This document shows positions 39,301 to 47,375 of a DNA stretch of 64,000 nucleotides, piece after piece. The notes below the pieces were generated by a model. That model searched no databases. It was not told the DNA's origin and worked only from the letters and a program-made list of their open reading frames with translations. Position numbers and translations under genes: made by a program. Position 1 is the stretch's first letter. Each line of letters starts with the position of its first letter. The DNA is from Yersinia enterocolitica (GTDB lineage Bacteria > Pseudomonadota > Gammaproteobacteria > Enterobacterales > Enterobacteriaceae), in NCBI GenBank assembly GCA_002082245.2, contig NBTC02000002.1, positions 124,001 to 188,000 of the forward strand, written 5' to 3'.

Positions 39301-40573
39301 TCGTATCGTTGTTACAGGCATTGCCATTAATACTCCCATTGGTGACACATTAGATCTCGTGGGCAATAATTTATTATCTGGAAAATCAGCCATTGGTTAC
39401 TGGCGCAATTTTGATACCAGCAACATCTATTCAAAGATTGGCGGCCAGCTACCTGAGTATGATATTAAAAGCAAGTTGCACTCGTTTAGAAACCGTATCC
39501 CAGAAAGCGTGCTTGCCCGTGCGGAGAAGGTCTTTAAACAAACTAACACAGGTGTCCAACTTTCAGTATTGATGGCAATGGATGCCTGGTTAGACGCTGG
39601 GTTATTTGAACAAATTATTGACCCTTTTGATTGCGGAGTCATTTGTGGGGGCCATAACCTTTCTGATAAATATTTACTTGATCAGCAAAAGATTTTCTCT
39701 GATGAACCCGAATTTATTGATGCTTTTTCCGGGTTAAATTCGCTTGATACGGACCATTCATCTTCTGTGGCCCAGGTATTAAATACCAAAGGATTAGCCT
39801 ATCTGGTTGGTGGCACCTGTGCTACGGGGAACATTGCTATTCAGGCGGCAATCAATGCAATTACAGTAGAAAAAAAACAGGTAATGGCCGTTGTTTGCCC
39901 AATGGCCTCTTTCCACCCGATGATGTTACATTCGCTGACGATTTTAGACGCTATCTGTTATAGCCAGTATCAAGATACTCCCACCAAAGCCAGTCGTCCC
40001 TATGACATAAATCGCAGTGGCTTCCTGCCGTCTGAAGGCGGTGCAGTCTTAATACTTGAGCAAATAGACCATGCCAAAAATCGGGGAGCTAGAATTTATG
40101 CTGAGCTTCTTGGTGCCAATGTTAACTCTGATGCCAACCATTTAGGCGATCCCTCTCATGAAGGGCAAGTTCGGGTTATTCAAGATGTCCTAAAGAAATG
40201 CAATATCTCCCCAGAGCAAGTTGATTATGTCAGTGCGCATGCCACCTCTACTAAATTAGGGGATATTGTAGAATTAAAATCAATTAAAAAAGTGTTTGGT
40301 ACGCATGCGGAAAAACTGATTATCAATGCCCCAAAATCCTTGCTGGGGCACACGATGTGGTCATCTGGTGGCGTGGAAGCCGCGATAGCCATTTGGCAAA
40401 TGAGGCAGGGTGAATTCCACCAATCACATAATATCGAAACCCTTGATCCCGAGGTCGAATTAAATGTTTGTGCCTTTGGGAATGTAAAAAAAGAAGTTAA
40501 TATTTTTCTAAACAATTCTTTTGGTATGGGTGGGATTAACAGCGCTAGCTTATTTGGTCGATACCATGGTTAG
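39290..40573 (+). CDS. FabF-like 3-ketoacyl-ACP synthase, active-site Cys present
   Basis: The 427-residue thiolase-fold ketosynthase has a full catalytic set: Cys177 in GGTCATGN, His317 in SAHATSTKLGD and His354 in LLGHTMWSSGG. The KSs of beta-branching cassettes usually have Ser in place of Cys and only decarboxylate malonyl-ACP; this one should be able to condense. AGGAGAATTTT precedes the ATG. Its stop overlaps the next FabG-like gene by eight bases. It may extend a starter or make acetoacetyl-ACP for the HCS. Confidence 0.92.
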   Translation: MSTDRIVVTGIAINTPIGDTLDLVGNNLLSGKSAIGYWRNFDTSNIYSKIGGQLPEYDIKSKLHSFRNRIPESVLARAEKVFKQTNTGVQLSVLMAMDAWLDAGLFEQIIDPFDCGVICGGHNLSDKYLLDQQKIFSDEPEFIDAFSGLNSLDTDHSSSVAQVLNTKGLAYLVGGTCATGNIAIQAAINAITVEKKQVMAVVCPMASFHPMMLHSLTILDAICYSQYQDTPTKASRPYDINRSGFLPSEGGAVLILEQIDHAKNRGARIYAELLGANVNSDANHLGDPSHEGQVRVIQDVLKKCNISPEQVDYVSAHATSTKLGDIVELKSIKKVFGTHAEKLIINAPKSLLGHTMWSSGGVEAAIAIWQMRQGEFHQSHNIETLDPEVELNVCAFGNVKKEVNIFLNNSFGMGGINSASLFGRYHG

Positions 40574-41312
40574 CATGAACCTTTTTATCAGCGGTGGTGC
40601 CAGTGGCATTGGACGGAGTGTGGTCATTGCGGCTTTAGGCAAAGGCTGGAATGTTGGTTTTAGTTACTATAATAATAGGGATGGCGCACAACAACTTCTT
40701 GATATCGCCGCCGCACAGTTCCCACAACAATTATGTCGCGCTTATGAACTCGATGTTACCGACAGCGGCGCAGTAGAGTCAGTAGGTGACTGCCTTCTCG
40801 CCGATTTTAGCAATTTTGATGCGGTTATTTGCAATGCCGGGATAGATTTACCTGGCAATTTGGTTTCGATGACTGATGAAGATTGGGCTTTAGTACTTAA
40901 TACCAATTTAAGTGGCTCGTTCTATCTCATTCGTTATTTCTTGCCTTTATTTCTTGCCAATAAATATGGGCGCATTGTCACTCTATCTTCCCTCGCTAAA
41001 GATGGGTCATCAGGACAAGCGGCTTATGCTGCATCAAAAGCCGGTTTGGTCGGGTTAACTAAAACAACGGCGAAGGAATATGGACGTTTCGGTATTACGG
41101 CCAATGTTGTTGTCCCAGGCTTAATTGATACCGAAATTATTGGAAATGACATTAAGGGTATTAAGAATTTTTTTGCTCAACATGCGCCAGTGGGAAGGCT
41201 AGGTTCCCCCAGTGAAGTAGCTGAGGTCATTTTATTTCTTGTAGCTAAAGAAAGTAGTTATGTAAACGGCGCGGTTTTCAGTGTGACCGGTGGCATTGAC
41301 TGGGTTTATTAA
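40566..41312 (+). CDS. FabG-like 3-ketoacyl-ACP reductase
   Basis: The 248-residue SDR starts at MVSMNLFISGGASGIG inside the end of the KS gene. It has CNAG near residue 85, the catalytic Ser in LSSLAKDG, the YAASK pair and the C-terminal VNGAVFSVTGGIDWVY. It should reduce 3-ketoacyl-ACP. Tight coupling with the KS supports a shared acyl-ACP substrate. GTA upstream start sites that extend it by 15 residues are rejected because they overlap the KS without a ribosome site. Confidence 0.9.
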   Translation: MVSMNLFISGGASGIGRSVVIAALGKGWNVGFSYYNNRDGAQQLLDIAAAQFPQQLCRAYELDVTDSGAVESVGDCLLADFSNFDAVICNAGIDLPGNLVSMTDEDWALVLNTNLSGSFYLIRYFLPLFLANKYGRIVTLSSLAKDGSSGQAAYAASKAGLVGLTKTTAKEYGRFGITANVVVPGLIDTEIIGNDIKGIKNFFAQHAPVGRLGSPSEVAEVILFLVAKESSYVNGAVFSVTGGIDWVY

Positions 41313-41327
41313 CTTCGGGATACCTTA

Positions 41328-42566
41328 ATGAATAATATTGGTATTGAAAAAATCCGTATCTACCCAAGTAGCTTGGCGCTGAAGTTATCTGAATTGGCAC
41401 AAGCACGTGGTGGAGACAACAAATACATTCAAGAATCTTTAATGGTTATAAAGCGCAGTTTAGTACCACAGTGGGAAGATGCGGTCACCCTTGCAGTCAA
41501 TAGTGCCAAAGATATGCTCAACGATCAGGACCGTTCGGATATTGGTTTATTTATTATTGCAACAGAGTCAGGCTTAGACCAGGAAAAGGCTATAAGTACT
41601 TGGGCGCACCGCTATTTGAGACTGCCTGCGACTTGCCGTGTTTTTGAACTGAAATCTGCCTGCCATGCCGGAGCGGCGGCATTAAAAATGGCTGAGTCAT
41701 GGATATCATCCGGTCTTAATCACGGTAAGAAAGTGCTATTGATCAATGTGGATATCAGTAATAACATGATTTGCCACGGAAAGATGGAGTATAGCCTTGG
41801 CGCTGGGGCTATTGCCTTGCTTATCTCAAATAATCCTCTTTTTGCGGTCATTGAAACGGGGAAATCGGGTATTCATACTCATGAAGTGACGGATGTTATT
41901 CGTCCTCTTCCTTGGAAAGAGGTCGCTTTCGATGTAGAAGCCAGTCTTTTCTCTTATATGGATGGACTCGAAAATGCTTTCGAGGAATATTGTAAACAGA
42001 CACCTGATGCTCGAGAGAGTGCCTACTTCAATTATAATTTATACCACGTCCCTTTCCCTGGAATTAGTAAAGAAGCACATAAAATATTATTAGAACTCCA
42101 AGGGCTCTTTGGAAAAGAGGCATTAGCTACTTTATTTAAACAAAAAGTTATGCCTTCTCTATATTATTCGCAAGAAATAGGGGCAACCTATTGTGGCAGT
42201 ATTTTTCTTTCCCTATTTTCACTGATTGTAAAAGCACCAGAGCTTCAACCAGGTGATCGAATTGGGGTCTACTCTTATGGTTCAGGGTCCTGTGCTGAGT
42301 ATTTCAGTATGCAGGTCGGGGATCAAGCGTTAGAGATTGCGCAACAGCAAGGTACGGCATTGGACATATTGCTTGCCCAGCGGAAAATATTGGATATAGC
42401 GGCATACGAGCAACTGGAAAATGCGCGTAGTGCACAAATGCAAGGTAAAGACTATAGCTTAGACAGGGACAACTTACAGGACTGGTATACACAACATTAC
42501 AGCGGGAGTGGGCTCCTTATTCTTGAGCGTATTGATAACCACTTACGGAGTTATCGCTATGCATGA
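41328..42566 (+). CDS. HMG-CoA-synthase-like enzyme (HCS) of beta-branching
   Basis: The 412-residue protein belongs to the HMG-CoA synthase family, in the PksG/CurD branch that acts on ACP-bound polyketides. The catalytic residues are visible: Glu80 in IATESGLDQ, Cys112 in KSACHAGAAAL and His240 in LYHVPFPGIS. It adds an acetyl unit from a donor ACP to the beta-keto group of an acyl-ACP. The end overlaps ECH1 by eight bases. Length and spacing are normal for this branch. Confidence 0.93.
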   Translation: MNNIGIEKIRIYPSSLALKLSELAQARGGDNKYIQESLMVIKRSLVPQWEDAVTLAVNSAKDMLNDQDRSDIGLFIIATESGLDQEKAISTWAHRYLRLPATCRVFELKSACHAGAAALKMAESWISSGLNHGKKVLLINVDISNNMICHGKMEYSLGAGAIALLISNNPLFAVIETGKSGIHTHEVTDVIRPLPWKEVAFDVEASLFSYMDGLENAFEEYCKQTPDARESAYFNYNLYHVPFPGISKEAHKILLELQGLFGKEALATLFKQKVMPSLYYSQEIGATYCGSIFLSLFSLIVKAPELQPGDRIGVYSYGSGSCAEYFSMQVGDQALEIAQQQGTALDILLAQRKILDIAAYEQLENARSAQMQGKDYSLDRDNLQDWYTQHYSGSGLLILERIDNHLRSYRYA

Positions 42567-43308
42567 ATATGTCACTGTACCTATCAAATTTAATCCCAAT
42601 TCATTAGCCGACTTCGAAAGCCGCTTTATCTCTGCGCTAAATAACGAGCGCTATAACGTTATTGTGCTTACGGGCGGGCCTACCTACTTTAGTATGGGTA
42701 TGGATCTTACGTATATTTCTACCGATTATGACGCCAACTTTGTGTCACAGTTCTGCACTATCCTAAAAATGGTAAGGAGTAGCCATAAGCCAGTATTAGC
42801 TAAGGTTGAAGGAAATGTTATCGCGGGGGGAATTGCCTTACTGTCAGTCGTCGATTTTATTCTATCGAGCGATACTGCTTCTTTTAGTTTGCCAGAAGTC
42901 ACATTTGGAATTACACCAACAATAGCCATGTCTTGCTTACTTGAACGTATTAGGCCTCATCATCTTAAATACTTCGTATGGAGTTCAAGTGTTATTTCGG
43001 CAAAACAAGCCCTAAAATGGGGTTTAATCGATCAGGTAAATATACTGGAAAACTTAGACCAAGATATTCAAGTTATGAGTAAGAAGCTATCTCGCGTTCC
43101 AACATCCGCTATAAAAGAAAGTAAGTTACTGTTGACGGAACATCATTCTTTCGACGAAAGGCTGGATTTAGGTGGACATCTTCTGGTGAAAAAATTAAAT
43201 GACTCTCAGACCATAGAAAAAATATGTCAGTATTTAGAAAACATCAAGTTGTTTAATGATGAATATGCGGATGACAAATATGAAAAAACTCTATTTAAGA
43301 AAAATTGA
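42559..43308 (+). CDS. Crotonase-family dehydratase ECH1 (PksH-like)
   Basis: The 249-residue crotonase-fold protein follows the HCS. It has the oxyanion region YFSMGMDLTYIS near residue 45 and VEGNVIAGGIALLSVVDFIL near residue 80. By analogy to PksH it should dehydrate the 3-hydroxy-3-methylglutaryl-ACP intermediate. The start at MHEYVTV, with GGAG eight bases upstream, is chosen over an extension inside the HCS gene. Its end overlaps ECH2. Confidence 0.88.
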   Translation: MHEYVTVPIKFNPNSLADFESRFISALNNERYNVIVLTGGPTYFSMGMDLTYISTDYDANFVSQFCTILKMVRSSHKPVLAKVEGNVIAGGIALLSVVDFILSSDTASFSLPEVTFGITPTIAMSCLLERIRPHHLKYFVWSSSVISAKQALKWGLIDQVNILENLDQDIQVMSKKLSRVPTSAIKESKLLLTEHHSFDERLDLGGHLLVKKLNDSQTIEKICQYLENIKLFNDEYADDKYEKTLFKKN

Positions 43309-44032
43309 TGAAGGCATCGTTTTTATGCATATTAACGATCCAGTCAACAATAATGCCATTGATGATGAATTCTGTTTACAGTTGCATGGTATTATCGACA
43401 CGATAAAGAAAGACAAAACCATTAAAGTACTTATTTTAGTCGGATTGCCTGATATATTTTGTACCGGTGGAACCGAGGCGTTTTTACAAAGCCTAATCAC
43501 ACACTACAAAACTAATATTGAGCATGAGTATGCCAATCACCTCAAGAACTTTCTGAATATACCGATCCCAGTTATTGCTGCGATGGAAGGCAGTGCTACA
43601 GGTGGGGGATTAGTCTTAGGTTTATATGCGGATATTTTAGTCGCGGCGGAAGAGAGCCGCTATGGCATGTCATTTATGAACATGGGTTTCACCCCAGGGA
43701 TGGGATCAACCGCCATGAGTAAGGCGGCATTTGGTTACTATACCGGTTTTGAAATGATGGTCACCGGTAACTATCTTAGAGGCTGTGAGCTGAAAGGAAA
43801 ATGTTGTTTCAATTATATTTTGCCTCGCGCCACGGTCATGGAAAAAGCCATTGAATTGGCTACAGCCATTGCTGAAAAACCACGCCATAGCTTGGAGTTA
43901 TTAAAAAAATACATGTCTATCGACAGACGAAAAACACTAGAGGAAACAAGCACCATAGAGGCGTTTATGCACCATATTGCATTTAATCAAAGCAATATTG
44001 AACAGCAAATACAAGACAATTACACGGGTTAG
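43280..44032 (+). CDS. Crotonase-family decarboxylase ECH2 (PksI-like)
   Basis: The 250-residue crotonase-fold protein has FCTGGTEAFLQ near residue 57 and MEGSATGGGLVLGLYADIL near residue 100. The adjacent position to HCS and ECH1 and the GG-T pattern match PksI-type enzymes that decarboxylate the glutaconyl-ACP intermediate to give the beta-methyl branch. The start at MKKLYLRK is most likely; in-frame ATGs at 43256, 43259, 43265 and 43271 are alternatives. It overlaps ECH1 by about 29 bases. Confidence 0.88.
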   Translation: MKKLYLRKIDEGIVFMHINDPVNNNAIDDEFCLQLHGIIDTIKKDKTIKVLILVGLPDIFCTGGTEAFLQSLITHYKTNIEHEYANHLKNFLNIPIPVIAAMEGSATGGGLVLGLYADILVAAEESRYGMSFMNMGFTPGMGSTAMSKAAFGYYTGFEMMVTGNYLRGCELKGKCCFNYILPRATVMEKAIELATAIAEKPRHSLELLKKYMSIDRRKTLEETSTIEAFMHHIAFNQSNIEQQIQDNYTG

Positions 44033-44034
44033 AT

Positions 44035-44823
44035 ATGCTGAATAACTTTAGTGAAATGACCGTATTGGTAACTGGCGGTACGAAAGGTATCGGGCGGGCT
44101 ACTGTTGAAAGCTTTGTTAAGGCGGGAGCAAAAGTATATGGCACTTATTTTTGGGGAGACAATTTAGATGAAGTTGAAAACTATTTTTCTCAATATATCA
44201 ATCGTCCAATCTTCCTTCAGGCGGATATCAGTGATGAAGACACAACCATACGGCTAATTGAAACCATTGCTCAAGAAAACAAAAGAATCGATATTCTTAT
44301 TCTCAATGCTGCGTTTGCTCCCCAATTTAAAGATACTTATAAATTTAGGGGGCTGCTTGATAGTATTGAACACAACTCCTGGCCACTTGTCACTTATATA
44401 GATTGCATTAAGCAATATTTTTTTCAATATCCTGGTTATGTAGTTGCAATTACTTCCGAAGGACATCGTAGTTGCCATATAACAGGCTATGATTATGTTG
44501 CGGCATCGAAAGCGGTATTGGAAACATTAACTAAATACATTGGTGCACGGGAAAATATCATTATTAACTGCATTTCACCTGGTGTGGTAGATACAGAAGC
44601 CTTTGAATTGGTTTTTGGTAAAAAAGCACAAACATTTATTCGAAAATTTGATCCAGATTTCATTGTCAAACCTGAGGCTGTTGGCAATGTAAGTGTAGCT
44701 CTTTGCAGCGGATTAATGGATGCCGTGCGTGGTCAGGTCATCACCGTTGATAATGGCAGGATGTTTACTGACAACTTTACCAAGTGGATCGAAATGATTG
44801 AAACTCATTTTGTCGAGAAATAA
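44035..44823 (+). CDS. FabL-like enoyl-ACP reductase (SDR)
   Basis: The 262-residue SDR has TGGTKGIG near residue 13 and AITSEGHRS before the catalytic pair. Unlike a ketoreductase (Y-x3-K), it has Tyr152-x6-Lys159 in GYDYVAASKAVLETLTKY, the spacing of FabL/FabI enoyl reductases. The blocks SKAVLETLTKYIGA and AVRGQVITVDNGR resemble Bacillus FabL. It should reduce an enoyl-ACP such as 3-methylcrotonyl-ACP. It begins 2 bases after ECH2, so the genes are coupled. A ketoreductase role using Tyr154 cannot be fully excluded. Confidence 0.8.
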   Translation: MLNNFSEMTVLVTGGTKGIGRATVESFVKAGAKVYGTYFWGDNLDEVENYFSQYINRPIFLQADISDEDTTIRLIETIAQENKRIDILILNAAFAPQFKDTYKFRGLLDSIEHNSWPLVTYIDCIKQYFFQYPGYVVAITSEGHRSCHITGYDYVAASKAVLETLTKYIGARENIIINCISPGVVDTEAFELVFGKKAQTFIRKFDPDFIVKPEAVGNVSVALCSGLMDAVRGQVITVDNGRMFTDNFTKWIEMIETHFVEK

Positions 44824-44918
44824 TGAGGGAGAATCTCCTCTATCACGAATATTACTCCGAGTTAACTCATATATCGCTCGGTATTATTCACGTTACTTTA
44901 ACCTAAAAGGTATTAATC

Positions 44919-45359
44919 ATGTCTATTTCCAAAGGTAACTCATTTCTTGGCCGATGGAAACTTGAGTCCTGTGTTGGTAACAGTGGAGGTATACATATTT
45001 ATCCTATAGGTAGTGAACCGTTTGGTATGTTGACCTATACCGAACAATATATGATGGTGTTTATTGCATCAGGTAAAAGAACTCAATTTAGCACGGAGGA
45101 TATTCGTGCTATCCCGTCAGAACAGATCGTGGCAGATTTTCCTAAATTTGAAACATATTGTGGCCATTACGATGTGAATCACGATAAAAACATCGTCACG
45201 CATTTTATTGAAAATAGCAAAATTCCCAATCAAATTGGCACTGAATTTCGCCGATACTTTATTTTTGAGTATGATAAGTTAATTCTTAAATCCACGGATG
45301 GTATATTTCTCAATGGGGAGTCATGGTTGTTTGAGCTTGTTTGGAACAGAGAAGAATAA
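44919..45359 (+). CDS. Lipocalin-like domain protein
   Basis: The 146-residue protein fits the lipocalin-like family found in many biosynthetic loci. The N-terminal FLGRWKLESC, PFGMLTYTEQYMMVF near residue 34, ETYCGHYDV near residue 80 and FRRYFIFEYDKLIL near residue 110 follow the family pattern. It has no signal peptide. Members are thought to bind small hydrophobic ligands or act as cyclases; the role here is unknown. It lies between the enoyl reductase and the ACP. Confidence 0.82.
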   Translation: MSISKGNSFLGRWKLESCVGNSGGIHIYPIGSEPFGMLTYTEQYMMVFIASGKRTQFSTEDIRAIPSEQIVADFPKFETYCGHYDVNHDKNIVTHFIENSKIPNQIGTEFRRYFIFEYDKLILKSTDGIFLNGESWLFELVWNREE

Positions 45360-45388
45360 ATTTTTATTAATAAATAAGAGAGGATGTT

Positions 45389-45637
45389 ATGGATAGAGAA
45401 TATATTGCTAATATTGTGAAAAAACACATTATTAATTCTGTCGATGGTATCAAGGAAGATGACATTGATTTGCAAAAATCAATGGCAGACTATGGCGCAA
45501 GCAGCTTAGACATAGTTTCCGTTGTCTCAGGTGCTATGAGAGAGTTAAAAATAAAAATCCCACGTACTGAGTTAAAAAATATTAAATCTATAAACGGCCT
45601 GATTGATATGTTTGTAACGAGCAGTTCAGAGGCTTAG
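45389..45637 (+). CDS. Acyl carrier protein, donor type
   Basis: The 82-residue protein has the phosphopantetheine attachment Ser39 in DYGASSLDIVSVV and an acidic helical fold. AGAGAGG precedes the ATG. The C-terminal part IPRTELKNIKSINGLIDMF resembles the free-standing ACPs (AcpK type) that donate acetyl to the HCS. It is the only carrier protein in the cluster, so it must act as acetyl donor, as chain carrier, or as both. Activation needs a phosphopantetheinyl transferase from elsewhere in the genome. Confidence 0.92.
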   Translation: MDREYIANIVKKHIINSVDGIKEDDIDLQKSMADYGASSLDIVSVVSGAMRELKIKIPRTELKNIKSINGLIDMFVTSSSEA

Positions 45638-45735
45638 ACATCTATGAACTATGGCCTACGGAGGGGCCATTTTCCGAACTAAAATAGGAAAGATTACCTA
45701 TTTTTATAGCACCACCACAGTAAAGAGGGCGATAC

Positions 45736-46584
45736 ATGGCATCACATCATGCAATTTTATTTCCGGGGCAGGGGGCGCAGCGTCCAGACATGGGGGCTCC
45801 GATATTTGATATCTACCCCAAATTAGTGGCAGATGCTGAAGAAATTGCTGAGTTTAGTATTCGTGATTTTTTTCTGGATTATCCTGCGGATCGGTTTAGC
45901 AACACCCTTTACGTTCAGCCAGCTTTATATACAGTTAATGCTTTGTATTATCGTCGATATATTGATGAGTCTGGGGCGTTACCATTATTTCTAGCGGGTC
46001 ATTCTCTTGGCGAATTTAATGCATTACATGCCGCCGGTGTATTCGACTTTGAAACAGGATTGCGTCTGGTAAAAAAAAGAGCCTTGCTGATGTCTGAAAG
46101 TCAGGGGGGAGGTATGGCTGCTGTTCTTGGTCTGAATGCTGAAGAAGTGGCTCAAATCCTTGAGGAGAATAATCTTTTTGATATTTCGATAGCTAATATT
46201 AACTCCGATTTACAAATGGTGATATCAGGGCCGATTGAGAGTATTAAACAGGCAGAAGAGATATTTTACGATAACTATGCAATTAAATATGTTGTACTGA
46301 GAGTGAGTGGTGCTTTTCATAGTACGATGTTAAATTCCGCAGCTATAAAATTCGGGGAATATATACAAGACTTTTCATTTTCATCGCCCACGATATCAGT
46401 TATCTCCAATAGGACGGCCTGTCCGTATACCGTATCCTCTGTAATAAAAAACCTCTCTGAGCATATTAATAAACCTGTCATGTGGAGGCAATCGGTTATC
46501 TATATGCGTACACACGGTGTAGATAGATTTACTGAGATGGGGGGGAGTTCTTTACTGCTGGATATGGTTAAGAATATTTTGTAG
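45736..46584 (+). CDS. Trans-AT-type malonyl acyltransferase
   Basis: The 282-residue FabD-fold protein has FPGQGAQRPDMG at the N-terminus, the nucleophile Ser90 in AGHSLGEFNALHAAG and His195 in SGAFHSTML. The stretch VFDFETGLRLVKKRALLM is characteristic of the free AT proteins of trans-AT polyketide clusters more than of housekeeping FabD. It should load malonyl onto the ACP. It closes the operon; an IS6-like fragment lies about 190 bases downstream. Confidence 0.92.
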   Translation: MASHHAILFPGQGAQRPDMGAPIFDIYPKLVADAEEIAEFSIRDFFLDYPADRFSNTLYVQPALYTVNALYYRRYIDESGALPLFLAGHSLGEFNALHAAGVFDFETGLRLVKKRALLMSESQGGGMAAVLGLNAEEVAQILEENNLFDISIANINSDLQMVISGPIESIKQAEEIFYDNYAIKYVVLRVSGAFHSTMLNSAAIKFGEYIQDFSFSSPTISVISNRTACPYTVSSVIKNLSEHINKPVMWRQSVIYMRTHGVDRFTEMGGSSLLLDMVKNIL

Positions 46585-46774
46585 TAGTCTGGGTTTGAGG
46601 TCCAATGGTACGGAAGCGTACGATAGGGAATATTTTCTCATGGATTATCTCCCCTTCCTGCTGCCCTTGGCTTTACCCCAATTATCCCAAACTGGCGGAT
46701 CTTCACGCTTGACCTACCCCAAAATCCTGCTCCATTCAGAAACATTTTTGAATTGAATTTATTAACTGATAGGG

Positions 46775-46805
46775 TTGTAACATCATAAAAAACAGCATGT
46801 TAGCC
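46775..46805 (-). mobile_element. Short IS6-like right-end fragment after the cluster
   Basis: TTGTAACATCATAAAAAACA, followed by GCATGTTAGCC, is nearly the same as the segment just upstream of the transposase gene in the intact element (48128-48159) and the remnant at 36780-36808. The terminal repeat is not preserved on the outside. With the fragment at 36777 it frames the biosynthetic genes. Confidence 0.6.
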
Positions 46806-47249
46806 TTCCTCATTCTTAGGAGATAGCGCAACAATTAGAAAACACATAGTTGGTACTATAATCCACTGCTCAGCGCTGTATACAAACCATACATCTATAG
46901 GCATCCCTATAAGGAGATTCATTATAGACTGACGCAGCAAATCGCTGTCAGCAATCATCATTATTACAGTAAACCACATTCCTTTGATTAGAAGATTTTT
47001 TCCAGGTAGCTTCTCTCGAATAAATAACCAAATAAACACTTTACCCAGAGTCGGGATTAAAGCAGTTAAAGCAGCTATAACTACAATATAAACAGGATAA
47101 GGTTCCTGCAAAAGACCATCCATCCTACCTGCTTTAGTTGCAGCATCCATGTAGTCTAAAACCCATCCTCTTCCATATAAGACATGAAATGTGAAGCCAA
47201 ATGCTGCTGACACTAATGTTACCAGACAAATACGTACCCAAAATATCAT
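46800..47249 (-). CDS. Integral membrane protein of unknown function
   Basis: The 149-residue protein has four hydrophobic segments and a short polar tail. AGGAAATAATTT precedes the ATG. I do not recognise the family. It is convergent to the biosynthetic operon and lies between an IS6-like fragment and the complete IS6 element. A role in export is possible only by position. Confidence 0.65.
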   Translation of the reverse strand: MIFWVRICLVTLVSAAFGFTFHVLYGRGWVLDYMDAATKAGRMDGLLQEPYPVYIVVIAALTALIPTLGKVFIWLFIREKLPGKNLLIKGMWFTVIMMIADSDLLRQSIMNLLIGMPIDVWFVYSAEQWIIVPTMCFLIVALSPKNEEG

Positions 47250-47375
47250 AAATTATTTCCTGCTATATTGTATGAAGAAGACATATTTTATCTCATTAAT
47301 GGTGTTTCCTGAAAGTTGCATATACTAAATACTTTAAAAAATAAAGTGCCTTGCTCCGATATACGTTATCAAGAA

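Larger units (their letters stand above)
36882..46584. other. Stand-alone beta-branching / type II acyl synthesis gene cluster
   Basis: Twelve genes lie between IS6-family fragments: one SDR gene on the minus strand and eleven on the plus strand. The plus-strand genes are tightly packed, with several overlaps. The set contains KS, two FabG-like KR, FabZ-like DH, FabL-like ER, ACP, trans-AT-type AT, HMG-CoA-synthase-like HCS, two crotonases (ECH1, ECH2), a lipocalin-like protein and one small unknown. No PKS module, thioesterase, phosphopantetheinyl transferase or dedicated regulator is present. The genes are clearly more AT-rich than the flanking core genes. Confidence 0.85.

Noticed and set aside
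39290..40573. Assignment of the ketosynthase as a decarboxylase-only cassette KS
   Set aside because: The active-site Cys177 is present, so the usual Cys-to-Ser signature of such enzymes is missing.
45736..46584. Housekeeping fabD
   Set aside because: The protein has the FDFETGLRLVKKR pattern of trans-AT acyltransferases and sits far from any fab operon in a low-GC accessory cluster.
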